Counted from the first letter of the stretch, positions 35,081 through 45,746 are shown. The stretch: DNA of 64,000 nt from Pseudomonas sp. B20(2017) (GCF_002113125.1 NZ_NEJP01000005.1:1-64000); one strand, 5' to 3'. Program-made: numbers and translations. Notes: a model not told the origin generated them from the sequence alone.

Positions 35081-38000
35081 ATGGCTTTTACCGATCCGTT
35101 CATCCGCCGCCCGGTGCTCGCCACCGTGGTCAGCCTGCTGATTGTGCTGCTGGGCTTCCAGGCCTGGAGCAAACTGCCGCTGCGCCAATACCCGCAAATG
35201 GAAAACGCCCTGATCACGGTGACCACCGCGTACCCCGGGGCCAACGCCGAAACCATCCAGGGCTACATCACCCAGCCGATGCAACAGAGCCTGGCCAGCG
35301 CCGAAGGCATCGACTACATGACCTCGGTCAGTCGCCAGAACTTCTCGGTGATTTCGATCTACGCGCGCATTGGCTCCAACAGCGACCGCTTGTTCACCGA
35401 ACTGCTGGCCAAGGCCAACGAGGTAAAAAACAAACTGCCGCAAGATGCCGAAGACCCGGTGCTGAGCAAGGAAGCCGCCGACGCCTCGGCGCTGATGTAC
35501 ATCAGCTTCTTCAGCAAAGAGCTGAACAACCCACAGATCACCGACTACCTGTCGCGGGTGATCCAGCCGAAACTGGCGACCCTGCCGGGCATGGCCGAGG
35601 CGGAGATTCTCGGTAACCAGGTGTTCGCCATGCGCCTGTGGATCGACCCGGTAAAACTGGCCGGCTTCGGCCTCAGCGCCAGCGACGTGACCAACGCCGT
35701 GCGCCAGTACAACTTCCTCTCCGCCGCCGGCGAAGTGAAAGGCGAGTACGTGGTCACCAGCATCAACGCCAACACCGAACTGAAGTCCGCCGAAGCCTTC
35801 GGCAAGATCCCGCTCAAGGTCAGTGGCGACAGCCGGGTGTTGCTCAGCGATGTGGCGCGGGTCGAGATGGGCGCGGAAAACTACAACTCGATCAGTTCGT
35901 TCGGCGGCACGCCTTCGGTGTACATCGGGATCAAGGCCACGCCCGGGGCCAACCCGCTGGAAGTGATCAAGGAAGTGCGCAAGATCATGCCGGAGCTGGA
36001 AGCCCAGTTGCCGCCCAACCTCAAGAGCGAGATCGCCTACGACGCCACGCTGTTCATCCAGGCCTCAATCGACGAAGTGGTGAAAACCCTGTTCGAAGCG
36101 GTGCTGATCGTGATCGTGGTGGTGTTCCTGTTCCTTGGTGCGCTGCGTTCAGTGGTCATTCCAGTGGTGACCATTCCGCTGTCGATGATCGGCGTGATGT
36201 TCTTCATGCAGATGATGGGCTACTCGATCAACCTGCTGACGCTGCTGGCGATGGTGCTGGCTATCGGGCTGGTGGTGGATGACGCGATTGTGGTGGTGGA
36301 AAACATTCACCGGCACATAGAGGAAGGCAAGACACCGCTGGACGCCGCGCTCGAAGGCGCCCGGGAAATCGCCATGCCGGTGGTGTCGATGACCATCACC
36401 CTGGCGGCGGTGTACGCCCCGATCGGTTTCCTCACCGGGCTGACCGGGGCGCTGTTCAAGGAGTTCGCGTTGACCCTGGCCGGCGCAGTGGTGATATCCG
36501 GGATCGTCGCCCTGACCCTGTCGCCGATGATGTGCGCCGTACTGTTGCGCCATGACGAAAACCCCACGGGGCTGGCGCACCGCCTCGACCGGATTTTCGA
36601 AAGCCTCAAGCAGCGCTATCAGAGCATGCTGCACGGCACGCTCAATACCCGGCCGGTGGTGCTGGTGTTTGCGGTGATCGTGCTGTGCCTGATTCCGGTG
36701 CTGCTCAAGTTCACCAAATCGGAACTGGCGCCGGACGAGGACCAGGGCATCATTTTCATGATGGCCAACGCCCCGCAGCCGACCAACCTAGATTACCTGA
36801 ACACCTACACCGACGAGTTCATCAAGATCTTCAAGGAGTTCCCGGAGTACTACTCCTCGTTCCAGATCAACGGCTATAACGGCGTGCAGAGTGGCATCGG
36901 AGGTTTCCTGCTCAAGCCTTGGAACGAGCGCAGTCGCACGCAAATGGAAATCCTCCCCGAAGTGCAGGGCAAACTCGAGGGCATTCCCGGCCTGCAAATT
37001 TTCGGCTTCAACTTGCCATCCCTGCCCGGCACCGGTGAAGGCCTGCCGTTCGAGTTTGTAATCAACACCGCCAATGACTACGAGCTATTGCTGCAAGTGG
37101 CCGACCGGATCAAGAAGCGTGCGATGGAGTCGGGCAAGTTCGCCTTCGTCGACCTTGACCTGGCTTTCGACAAACCGGAAGTCGTGGTCGACATCGACCG
37201 CGCCAAGGCCGCACAGATGGGCGTGTCGATGCAGGATCTGGGCGGCACCCTCGCCACCCTGCTGGGCGAAGCCGAGATCAACCGGTTCACCATCGAGGGC
37301 CGCAGCTACAAGGTTATCGCCCAGGTCGAACGAGCCTACCGCGACAACCCGGACTGGCTGAACAATTACTACGTGAAAAACACCGAGGGCGAACTGCTGC
37401 CTCTTTCGACCCTGATTACCGTGACCGACCGCGCACGACCGCGCCAACTCAACCAGTTCCAGCAACTCAATGCGGCGAAGCTGTCCGGGTTCCCGCTGGT
37501 GAGCATGGGTGAAGCCATCGACAGCGTGTTGCAGATCGCCCGGGAAGAGGCCCCGGCCGGGTTTGCCTTCGATTACGGCGGCGCCTCCCGCCAGTTTGTG
37601 CAGGAGGGCAGCGCGCTGTGGGTAACCTTCGCGTTGGCCCTGGCGATCATTTTCCTGGTGCTGGCGGCGCAGTTCGAGAGCTTCCGCGATCCACTGGTGA
37701 TTCTGGTGACCGTGCCGTTGTCGATCTGCGGGGCGCTGATTCCACTGTTCCTCGGCTGGTCGAGCATGAACATCTACACCCAGGTCGGGCTGGTGACACT
37801 GATCGGACTGATCAGCAAGCACGGGATCCTGATCGTCGAGTTCGCCAACCAGTTGCGCAAGGACAAAGGCCTGACACCCCGCGAGGCGGTGGAGGAAGCG
37901 GCAGCGATTCGCCTGCGCCCGGTACTGATGACCACGGCGGCGATGGTCTTCGGCATGGTGCCGCTGATCGTGGCGACCGGCGCCGGTGCGGTCAGCCGCT

Positions 38001-38110
38001 TCGACATCGGGACGGTGATTGCCACGGGGATGTCGATCGGCACCCTGTTTACGCTGTTTGTCCTGCCGTGCGTTTACACCGTGCTGGCGAAACCCGATCC
38101 CAAGGCATGA
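35081..38110 (+). CDS. RND-type multidrug efflux pump (MexW-like)
   Basis: A 1009-residue inner-membrane pump with 12 membrane helices and two large periplasmic loops. Proton-relay aspartates are in GLVVDDAIVVVENIHRH of helix 4, and the helix-10/11 region has GLISKHGILIVEFANQLR. This is the hydrophobe/amphiphile exporter class using the proton gradient. AAGGAA precedes the ATG at 35081. It forms an operon with the adaptor gene. Confidence 0.93.
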   Translation: MAFTDPFIRRPVLATVVSLLIVLLGFQAWSKLPLRQYPQMENALITVTTAYPGANAETIQGYITQPMQQSLASAEGIDYMTSVSRQNFSVISIYARIGSNSDRLFTELLAKANEVKNKLPQDAEDPVLSKEAADASALMYISFFSKELNNPQITDYLSRVIQPKLATLPGMAEAEILGNQVFAMRLWIDPVKLAGFGLSASDVTNAVRQYNFLSAAGEVKGEYVVTSINANTELKSAEAFGKIPLKVSGDSRVLLSDVARVEMGAENYNSISSFGGTPSVYIGIKATPGANPLEVIKEVRKIMPELEAQLPPNLKSEIAYDATLFIQASIDEVVKTLFEAVLIVIVVVFLFLGALRSVVIPVVTIPLSMIGVMFFMQMMGYSINLLTLLAMVLAIGLVVDDAIVVVENIHRHIEEGKTPLDAALEGAREIAMPVVSMTITLAAVYAPIGFLTGLTGALFKEFALTLAGAVVISGIVALTLSPMMCAVLLRHDENPTGLAHRLDRIFESLKQRYQSMLHGTLNTRPVVLVFAVIVLCLIPVLLKFTKSELAPDEDQGIIFMMANAPQPTNLDYLNTYTDEFIKIFKEFPEYYSSFQINGYNGVQSGIGGFLLKPWNERSRTQMEILPEVQGKLEGIPGLQIFGFNLPSLPGTGEGLPFEFVINTANDYELLLQVADRIKKRAMESGKFAFVDLDLAFDKPEVVVDIDRAKAAQMGVSMQDLGGTLATLLGEAEINRFTIEGRSYKVIAQVERAYRDNPDWLNNYYVKNTEGELLPLSTLITVTDRARPRQLNQFQQLNAAKLSGFPLVSMGEAIDSVLQIAREEAPAGFAFDYGGASRQFVQEGSALWVTFALALAIIFLVLAAQFESFRDPLVILVTVPLSICGALIPLFLGWSSMNIYTQVGLVTLIGLISKHGILIVEFANQLRKDKGLTPREAVEEAAAIRLRPVLMTTAAMVFGMVPLIVATGAGAVSRFDIGTVIATGMSIGTLFTLFVLPCVYTVLAKPDPKA

Positions 38111-38142
38111 CGCAGTAAAAAAAGCCATGACGCAATAAAACA

Positions 38143-38165
38143 GGCCCCGCATCAGCGAGGCCTTT
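38143..38165 (+). terminator. Weak terminator after the RND operon
   Basis: GGCCCCGC-ATCA-GCGAGGCC with one mismatch, then TTTGG. It separates the RND operon from the convergent colRS-linked operon. Confidence 0.5.
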
Positions 38166-38194
38166 GGCTCTTGTAGAAAGAGATTTCAATCGAT

Positions 38195-38422
38195 TCAACT
38201 CTGCGGCCTCATCCCTTGAGAAAGTCCGAACATGAACAGCAACAGATCATGATCGGGTTGTGTGGCCACGGCGGCTTTCGCCACCCGTGGCATCGGGCAA
38301 TGCGGGTCGCTCGCCGAGGCGCCGATCACCTGCATGCGTGGCTGTTCCCAGGCCGCCACCGCCAATGATGCAACTGCCAAGGCTCCTACCAGAAACAAAC
38401 CTCGAGCAATTTCTAGTTTCAT
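38195..38422 (-). CDS. Small exported hypothetical protein
   Basis: A 75-residue protein with a signal peptide (MKLEIARGLFLVGALAVASLA, cleavage near AVAA). The mature part is about 50 residues with one cysteine (DPHCPMPRVAKAA). It starts 3 bp after the inaA-like gene stop, so it is probably the third gene of the methyltransferase-inaA operon and could share ColR control. No family recognised. Confidence 0.7.
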   Translation of the reverse strand: MKLEIARGLFLVGALAVASLAVAAWEQPRMQVIGASASDPHCPMPRVAKAAVATQPDHDLLLFMFGLSQGMRPQS

Positions 38423-38424
38423 CG

Positions 38425-39138
38425 CTATAAACCTTTGATAGCGCTGCCAAACGCCGTCTCGTAAAAATAGACGAGTTTTTTCCAGTCCGTCGCGCTGAAC
38501 GACGAGTGGCGGCGCAATTGCTTCATGTCATGGGCGGCCGCACGATAAGCGGTCAGACGTTGACGACATTTTTCCAGATCGATCAGGGCGACTTCGACCT
38601 TGGCAGACTCGCCGTCGCCGGTGACCCGCACAAACACGTGCTTGATGTAGATGCAGCTGTGCTGCCAACGGCCCTTGTGCATGCGCGCCAGGTTTTCGGC
38701 GAGGTCCTTGAGCACGCGCTCATAGACGGCTTCGCCATATTGCTCGCGACCGCCGCCGGCTTCCCAATGCTCAAGCTCCTGAAAGCCATCGAGGGATTTG
38801 GTCACCAGCAGCGCCCGCCATTTGAACTGCGGATCGGGTTGGGCACCACAGAAAACGATTTCGGGAACCCGAACGCCGAGCCGGGAAACCCCCGTCAGCG
38901 CATCAAGCTCCCGCAACACGGTCGGCCGCCCGAACGGGTGCAGCCAGCTGCGATAGATATGTCCGGTCTGGCGTTTGGCATACAGCAGTTGGCCCTCGCG
39001 CCCCATGACTCGTTGCACACCACTTTCGCCACCACGGCGCACATTGGGTTCCTCGACCCATTCGCCGCGCTGGTTCCAGTAGTAGTCGAAGCGATCCTTG
39101 GGAGCGACTTCCGTTTCTGCTGCAAATTGCACTGCCAT
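38425..39138 (-). CDS. inaA: InaA-like lipopolysaccharide-kinase-family protein
   Basis: A 237-residue protein of the LPS core kinase (Kdo/WaaP/InaA) fold: a protein-kinase-like layout with LYAKRQTG containing the ATP-binding Lys, PFGRPTVLRELDALTG, and NLARMHKGRWQHSCIYIKHVFV followed by ALIDLEKCR (catalytic and metal-binding loop). It probably modifies the LPS core or an envelope sugar. The start at 39138 has AGAGGT six bases upstream. It lies 4 bp after the methyltransferase gene and near colRS; in P. putida the equivalent gene pair is known to be ColR-activated. Confidence 0.85.
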   Translation of the reverse strand: MAVQFAAETEVAPKDRFDYYWNQRGEWVEEPNVRRGGESGVQRVMGREGQLLYAKRQTGHIYRSWLHPFGRPTVLRELDALTGVSRLGVRVPEIVFCGAQPDPQFKWRALLVTKSLDGFQELEHWEAGGGREQYGEAVYERVLKDLAENLARMHKGRWQHSCIYIKHVFVRVTGDGESAKVEVALIDLEKCRQRLTAYRAAAHDMKQLRRHSSFSATDWKKLVYFYETAFGSAIKGL

Positions 39139-39142
39139 CCTC

Positions 39143-39811
39143 TTACCTCTTGCGTAATACGTAGACTCGCCACATGGCATAGAGCGGAATAAAGTCCAGT
39201 TGTTCCTGGATCCGGAATCCGGCTTCCTCGAATTCCTTTTCAACTGTTGCCGCCGGTAACACAAACCGGTTCTGGTAACCCTCCTGGCCACGCTTTTGCT
39301 CGGCGCGCTTGCGTTTCCAGGCCTTGAAATTGCCGTCCACCCACAGCGAAATGATCACGCTGTCACGGGTGACACGCTCGAATTCGCGCAGAATCGCCCG
39401 GCGGTGCTCGGCTTCGCCGATGTGATGCAGCAGTCGCATGCAGAAAATGCTGTCGACGGCGTTATCAGGCAAGGCAATGTCGAACGCAGACGTGCGCAAG
39501 GGTTGTACCCGTTTCACCACATCCGCCGGTTGTGCCTGCATCGCGGTCTTGATCATCGACTCGGAGTTGTCCGCCCCGATGATCACCCGGTTGGGTTTTT
39601 CCGCCAGCATCGGCCAGAAACGCCCCGCACCGCACGGCAGGTCGAGGACCAGTCCCGGCTCACCGACCAGGGTCAGCGCCTTGCGGGCCAGTTGCAGATC
39701 CCGCCAGTTGGACAACCGACGCCCCAGACCGTCCTGGTGTTTGCGCAGATATTTTTGCGCATGTTTGTCGTCGTACTTTTCGGAAAAATCGAGTTTGATC
39801 GGGCCGGCCAT
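39143..39811 (-). CDS. Class I SAM-dependent methyltransferase of the ColR regulon
   Basis: A 222-residue cytosolic methyltransferase. SAM motif I is LVLDLPCGAGRFWPML, the acidic post-I residue lies in VIIGADNSESMI, and motif IV/post follows as DSIFCMRLLHHIGEAE. Its length equals the orf222 described downstream of colRS in P. putida. The ATG at 39811 has GGAG nine bases before. A ColR-box-like site lies 70-85 bp upstream. The target molecule is unknown; a lipid or LPS-linked substrate is plausible from the partner InaA. Confidence 0.87.
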   Translation of the reverse strand: MAGPIKLDFSEKYDDKHAQKYLRKHQDGLGRRLSNWRDLQLARKALTLVGEPGLVLDLPCGAGRFWPMLAEKPNRVIIGADNSESMIKTAMQAQPADVVKRVQPLRTSAFDIALPDNAVDSIFCMRLLHHIGEAEHRRAILREFERVTRDSVIISLWVDGNFKAWKRKRAEQKRGQEGYQNRFVLPAATVEKEFEEAGFRIQEQLDFIPLYAMWRVYVLRKR

Positions 39812-39880
39812 CACCAAGACTCCTGAATTACGGATGACACCACCTTAGGTAGTGCCATGTCAGTGTCAGGTCATCTCTTT

Positions 39881-39896
39881 GTGAAAAAAACGTCAT
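39881..39896 (-). promoter_or_regulatory. ColR box of the methyltransferase-inaA operon
   Basis: On the minus strand: ATGACGTTTTTTTCAC. It fits YYNAC-N3-TTTTTCAC except at the first base and sits between colS and the operon it should control. The P. putida equivalent operon is a known ColR target. Confidence 0.65.
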
Positions 39897-39971
39897 GTAA
39901 ATCGACAAACTATTTCAAGTTTATACAGGATTCAGACAGGTTGGCGGTATTCATCGTGTATTGAAAAACGT

Positions 39972-41246
39972 TCAGTGCTTGCCGAGATCAACTTCGAAGT
40001 GGCAGCCATTGGGCTCCATCGTGCTCAAGGTGACGCTCCAGCCCTGGTTCTCGCAAATACGCTGAACCAGTGACAGCCCCAACCCGAGACCATCGCCGCG
40101 TTTTTCGTTGCCGCGCACGAAGGGCTGGAACATGGCCTCGCGTTTTTCCTCGGGAATGCCGACACCCGAGTCCTCAACGACAAAACCGTTTTCGTTGAGC
40201 GTGAGGCGAATGAAGCCTTGCTCGGTGTAGTGCAAGGCGTTGCGCAACAAATTACCCATCACCGCGTTCAGCAGCGTGGCGTTGTAACGGGTATCGGGCG
40301 GGTTGCCCGGTTCGAAAATCAACTGCAAGCCCTTGGATTCGATGGGCTCGCGCCACAGGCACAACAGACTGTCGGCGACTTGCGCGAGGGTGTGCTGAGG
40401 CGCCGCCCCGGCGTCTTCACGCTGGGCGCGTGCCAGCATCAGAAAGGTCTGCACCAGTTCCCGCATTTCTTCGCTGGCCCGCGCAATCCGCTGGACCTGA
40501 GCACGGCCACGCTGATCGATAGCCGGATTTTCCAGCAGCAGTTCACAGGAGCTGGCCAGCACCATCAACGGCGTACGCAACTCGTGGCTCACGTCGCTGG
40601 TGAACAAACGCTCCCGCGTCAACGCCTGACGCAAACGCCCAAGCGTCGCATCGAACGCCACTGCCAGTTCGCCCACTTCATCGGCTGCGTAGTCCGGCGC
40701 CAGCGGTGGCGCCAGTCCCAGCAATTGATCGCGGTGCCGCACCTGGCGGGCCAGCCGTACCACCGGGGCCATCACCCTGCGCGCCAGCACCCAGCCAAGA
40801 AACACCGCCAGCGCCAGACTGAGGACAAAACCCACCAGCACGACGGCGAACAGTACCCGCTCGCGCTCTTCAAAATCGCTTTGGTCCTGCAGCAACACGT
40901 AGCGCCGGCCGTCGACTATTTCGACCATCGCGTGATAGGACAGCTGTTCGCGAAATACCTCGTGAAAGCCCGAATCCAGATGTCGCAGGTCCTTGGGCAG
41001 TTCGAAATCGCCCGGCCCGCCACTGAAATAAAACAACTGATCTGGCTCTGGCCGATGACTCCAGTCAGAGACATTGTCCATCAGCAACAGACGCTGCAAG
41101 TCGCCGCCCAGTCCGGCGGAAATCAGCTTCTCTTCAACCAGGTGCACGGTCGCCACGATGCCCATGGCAAATGCCCCGGCCACCAGCGCGCTCATCAACG
41201 CAAAAGCGATGATGATCCGTTGGGAAAGGCTTTGCTTAAACTCCAT
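39972..41246 (-). CDS. colS: Sensor histidine kinase ColS
   Basis: A 424-residue inner-membrane kinase: helix at ~11-33, a periplasmic sensor of about 100 residues, a second helix (~131-155), HAMP, the phosphoacceptor His in SDVSHELRTPLMVL, and ATPase boxes (NAVMGNLLRNALHYT; VEDSGVGIP; GDGLGLGLSLVQ). The periplasmic part carries the E126-x-x-E129 pair plus H35, E38, H95, E96 and H105, in line with the metal-sensing ExxE motif reported for P. putida ColS (Zn, Fe(III)). The start at 41246 overlaps the colR stop by 11 bp, so the two are translated together. Confidence 0.92.
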   Translation of the reverse strand: MEFKQSLSQRIIIAFALMSALVAGAFAMGIVATVHLVEEKLISAGLGGDLQRLLLMDNVSDWSHRPEPDQLFYFSGGPGDFELPKDLRHLDSGFHEVFREQLSYHAMVEIVDGRRYVLLQDQSDFEERERVLFAVVLVGFVLSLALAVFLGWVLARRVMAPVVRLARQVRHRDQLLGLAPPLAPDYAADEVGELAVAFDATLGRLRQALTRERLFTSDVSHELRTPLMVLASSCELLLENPAIDQRGRAQVQRIARASEEMRELVQTFLMLARAQREDAGAAPQHTLAQVADSLLCLWREPIESKGLQLIFEPGNPPDTRYNATLLNAVMGNLLRNALHYTEQGFIRLTLNENGFVVEDSGVGIPEEKREAMFQPFVRGNEKRGDGLGLGLSLVQRICENQGWSVTLSTMEPNGCHFEVDLGKH

Positions 41247-41919
41247 CGCGGCCCTCGGCCAGGCGATAACCCACGCCATGCACGGTGTGCAGCAATGGTT
41301 TGGCGAACGGTTTGTCGATGACCTGGCGCAATTGGTGAACATGACTGCGCAGGCTGTCGCTGTCCGGGCAATCGTCGCCCCATAGAGCCTCTTCGAGAAT
41401 TTCCCGACGCAAGACATGCGGGCTCTTTTGCATCAGCACGGCGAGCAGTTTCAGACCGACCGGGTTCAGTTTCAGCAGCTTGCCTTCACGGGTCACTTCC
41501 AGGGTATCGAGGTCGTAGCTCAGATCAGCGACTTGCAGGGCGCGGCGTCCGCCGCCCTGTGTGCGGCGCATCACGGCTTCGACCCGTGCCGCCAGTTCGG
41601 ACAAGGCGAAGGGTTTGATCAGGTAATCGTCAGCCCCGGACTTGAAGCCCTGCAAGCGATCGTCGAGCTGATCCCGCGCGGTCAGCATGATCACCGGCGT
41701 ATCACGACGAGCATCTTCGCGCAGGCGCTTGCACAGGGTGTAGCCGTCAATGCCCGGCAACATGATGTCGAGCACGATCAAGTCGTAATGCTCCGTTGCC
41801 GCCAGATGCAGGCCCGACAGACCGTCCTGCGCGCAATCGACGGTATAGCCTTTGAGCCCCAGATAATCGGCCAGATTGGCCAGAATATCGCGGTTGTCTT
41901 CGACCAATAGAATTCGCAT
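41236..41919 (-). CDS. colR: Response regulator ColR
   Basis: A 227-residue OmpR-family regulator. The receiver domain has VEDNRD and the phosphorylation Asp in LIVLDIMLPGIDG (about residue 51), with the K of LIKPF. The C-terminal winged helix (LKLNPVGLKLLAVLMQKSPHVL; SLRSHVHQLRQVI) binds DNA. It is preceded by AGGAGG five bases before the ATG. Near-complete agreement with remembered P. putida ColR and the downstream colS-methyltransferase-inaA order identify it. It should bind the TTTTTCAC-type sites at 39881 and 42037, and possibly 954. Confidence 0.93.
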   Translation of the reverse strand: MRILLVEDNRDILANLADYLGLKGYTVDCAQDGLSGLHLAATEHYDLIVLDIMLPGIDGYTLCKRLREDARRDTPVIMLTARDQLDDRLQGFKSGADDYLIKPFALSELAARVEAVMRRTQGGGRRALQVADLSYDLDTLEVTREGKLLKLNPVGLKLLAVLMQKSPHVLRREILEEALWGDDCPDSDSLRSHVHQLRQVIDKPFAKPLLHTVHGVGYRLAEGRDGV

Positions 41920-42036
41920 GGGCACCTCCTACGTACACAGTAACGGCCGTCATGGCCCGCGCAGCTTACGGCCAAGTGTGGCTCACGGCTAGGCGCCGGG
42001 TGGGTTGATTTGACTTAATTGCAAGGATTGCCGGAC

Positions 42037-42052
42037 TTGACGAGTTTTTCAC
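42037..42052 (+). promoter_or_regulatory. ColR box of the PAP2 gene
   Basis: TTGACGAGTTTTTCAC fits YYNAC-N3-TTTTTCAC completely and lies 86-101 bp before the PAP2 start, in the divergent interval with colR. A PAP2 phosphatase gene next to colRS is, as I recall, among P. putida ColR targets. Confidence 0.65.
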
Positions 42053-42137
42053 GAGCGGCCGACAAATCGCCGACAGAACCGGGCGCAGACTCACGCGGTT
42101 GTGCTTCTTTGCAGACCTTACCGATGAAGGAATTGCC

Positions 42138-42881
42138 ATGGTTTCGATCTCTGCCCGCCCTGCTTCAAGGCCTTTGAATGTATGGCTTTGCCTGGGCATT
42201 CCCGCCGTCGCGGCGGTCATTCTGGTGTTGCTGGAGCTGACCGACCTGGACATGGATCTGGCCCGGCTGTTTTACGATCCGGTCGCAGGCGACTTCATCG
42301 GCCGGCACAGTTACTTTCTCGAGGACATCCTCCACGACCGCGCCAAACAAATGGTGATCGCCTTTTCGGTGTTTGCCATCCTCGGGTTCATCGGCGCGTT
42401 TTTCATCGAGCGGCTCAAACCGTTCAAGCGTGAGCTGGGCTGCCTGGTGTTGTCGCTGGGTCTGGCTACCTCGTTTGTCACGCCGGTGAAAGCGGTGACA
42501 GCGGTGCAATGCCCATGGAGCCTCGAACAGTTCGGCGGCCACGAAACCTACAGCAAACTGCTGGATCATCGCCCGCCGACCGACAAGCCCGGTCGTTGCT
42601 GGCCGGGTGGTCATGCGGCCACCGGGTTTACCTTGTTTGCGCTGTTCTTCGTGCTGCGTGACCGTCGCCCACGGCTGGCCCGTCAGGCGTTCATCTTCGC
42701 CTTCGCGCTGGGTTCGGTATTCTCGATCAGCCGGATGATGCAGGGCGCGCACTTCTTTTCCCACAACGTGTGGACGGCGATCTTTTGCTGGCTGATCTGT
42801 CTGGGTTCGTATTACTGGGTTTTGTATCGCCCGGCAACCAAGAACCAGGCCACGGCGCTGGCACAACCCGCCAACGCCTGA
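42138..42881 (+). CDS. PAP2-superfamily membrane phosphatase (atypical motifs)
   Basis: A 247-residue inner-membrane protein with about six helices. PAP2 motifs are present in altered form: KAVTAVQCP in place of K-x6-RP, CWPGGHAA for PSGH, and SRMMQGAHFFSHNVW for SR-x5-H-x3-D (the final Asp is His). This matches a PAP2 subfamily with W-PGGH and GAHFxSH motifs, probably dephosphorylating a lipid or undecaprenyl/lipid A-type substrate. GAAGGAA lies before the ATG at 42138. It is divergent from colR with a ColR-type site between, so it likely belongs to the same envelope-protection response. Confidence 0.88.
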   Translation: MVSISARPASRPLNVWLCLGIPAVAAVILVLLELTDLDMDLARLFYDPVAGDFIGRHSYFLEDILHDRAKQMVIAFSVFAILGFIGAFFIERLKPFKRELGCLVLSLGLATSFVTPVKAVTAVQCPWSLEQFGGHETYSKLLDHRPPTDKPGRCWPGGHAATGFTLFALFFVLRDRRPRLARQAFIFAFALGSVFSISRMMQGAHFFSHNVWTAIFCWLICLGSYYWVLYRPATKNQATALAQPANA

Positions 42882-42900
42882 ACCCTGAAACGCGGGCAAT

Positions 42901-42935
42901 AAAAAAACCCGTCTGCTCACGCAGACGGGTTTTTT
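42901..42935. terminator. Bidirectional terminator between PAP2 gene and groEL
   Basis: AAAAAAACCCGTCTGC-TCAC-GCAGACGGGTTTTTT has A-run and T-run on both sides, serving convergent genes. Confidence 0.92.
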
Positions 42936-42956
42936 CGTTACCGGGGAAAGGCTGGC

Positions 42957-44648
<1,692 letters not shown>

Positions 44649-44651
44649 TTA

Positions 44652-44945
44652 TCAGCCTTCGATAACGGCGAGGATTTCGTTCTCGCTCATTACCAGCAGG
44701 TCTTCACCGTCGACTTTCACAGTGTTGCTGCCGGAGTACGGACCGAACACAACCTTGTCGCCTTCCTTCACGGACAGAGCGCGCACTTCGCCGTTTTCCA
44801 GGGCTTTGCCCGGGCCTACAGCGAGAATCACACCGTGGTTGGCCTTTTCAGCAGCCGAACCTGGCAGGACGATACCGCCAGCGGTTTTCTTTTCTTCTTC
44901 GCTGCGACGGATAACGACGCGGTCATGCAGAGGACGAAGCTTCAT
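44652..44945 (-). CDS. groES: Co-chaperonin GroES
   Basis: A 97-residue 10-kDa cap of Gro[16 protein letters not shown] start, the mobile loop [14 protein letters not shown] and [19 protein letters not shown] are all typical. It is first in the groESL operon. A candidate heat-shock promoter lies about 150 bp upstream; no CIRCE element was seen, as expected for Pseudomonas. Confidence 0.98.
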   Translation of the reverse strand: MKLRPLHDRVVIRRSEEEKKTAGGIVLPGSAAEKANHGVILAVGPGKALENGEVRALSVKEGDKVVFGPYSGSNTVKVDGEDLLVMSENEILAVIEG

Positions 44946-45090
44946 TGTCGATCTCTCCTAATTGTGGTTTTCATCGGCCGGTGTAGTCCCGGCGGGTTTA
45001 ACAAATCCGGCCTGCGCCGGTTGCGGCTCGTCGAGCGAACCGCGGAAGTCTGTCCGGTTCAAATACCGGAAACCTTTCGGTGACCGATAC

Positions 45091-45116
45091 ATAAGGGCGC
45101 ATAAGCTTATTACAAG
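45091..45116 (-). promoter_or_regulatory. Candidate sigma-32 promoter of groESL
   Basis: On the minus strand CTTGTAA, 12 bp, then CCCTTATGT resembles the heat-shock consensus (CTTGAAA; CCCCATNT). It would give a leader of about 140 nt. The match is imperfect. Confidence 0.4.
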
Positions 45117-45169
45117 GGCGGGGCTAAAAAAATTTCACGGTGGGTTTAATGAATTGGCCCCACAAACGA

Positions 45170-45193
45170 ACACGGCACCCGAAGGTGCCGTGT
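45170..45193 (-). terminator. fxsA terminator
   Basis: ACACGGCACC-CGAA-GGTGCCGTGT, just past the fxsA stop and followed on the minus strand by TCGTTTG. Confidence 0.75.
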
Positions 45194-45204
45194 GAGTGCA
45201 GAAG

Positions 45205-45681
45205 TTACTTGGTGTCGCGGTGTTCGAATTCGCCTTCGATCACATCACCTTCGCGACCCAGCGGTTGGCGCGGTGCAGGACCGCCGCGAGGTTGCAGGTC
45301 ATCGGCGAACGCTCGCTGGCGCATGGCCTGCTCTTCGGCGCGCTGGCGCATTTTGTTGGCGACCAGTCGACGACTGAACGGCAACAGCAGCACCAGACCG
45401 ATCACGTCGCTGATGAAGCCCGGCAGGATCAACAGACCACCGGCCAGGGCCAGCATCAGGCCTTCGAGCATGGTTTGCGCAGGCAGTTCGCCGCGGTTCA
45501 GGCTTTCACGGGCACGCAGTGCGGTGGCCAGCCCGGCGACGCGCAGCACGAATACGCCGAACATCGAGCCGAGAATGATCAGCAGCAGGGCTGGGAAAAA
45601 TCCGATCGAACCTGCCACTTTGACGAATACGAACAGCTCCAACACCGGGAACAGCAGAAAGAGCAACAAAAAAGGGCGCAT
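45205..45681 (-). CDS. fxsA: FxsA-family membrane protein
   Basis: A 158-residue inner-membrane protein: PFLLLFLLFPVLELFVFVKV opening, G-rich second helix, GLLILPGFISDVIGLVLLLP, then a cytoplasmic charged tail (REGDVIEGEFEHRD). FxsA is known in E. coli for overcoming phage T7 exclusion; its normal role is unclear. The ATG at 45681 has GAGGAAA nine bases before it. It lies just upstream of groES on the same strand, an arrangement conserved in Pseudomonas. Confidence 0.9.
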   Translation of the reverse strand: MRPFLLLFLLFPVLELFVFVKVAGSIGFFPALLLIILGSMFGVFVLRVAGLATALRARESLNRGELPAQTMLEGLMLALAGGLLILPGFISDVIGLVLLLPFSRRLVANKMRQRAEEQAMRQRAFADDLQPRGGPAPRQPLGREGDVIEGEFEHRDTK

Positions 45682-45746
45682 CAAAGTTTCCTCAACGCAA
45701 GAAATGCCTTGCAGTAAGCCTTAGATGACGTCGCCCTTTCGTGAAT

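Noticed and set aside
44946..45204. CIRCE/HrcA operator before groES
   Set aside because: No TTAGCACTC-N9-GAGTGCTAA inverted repeat is present; a sigma-32-like promoter fits better.
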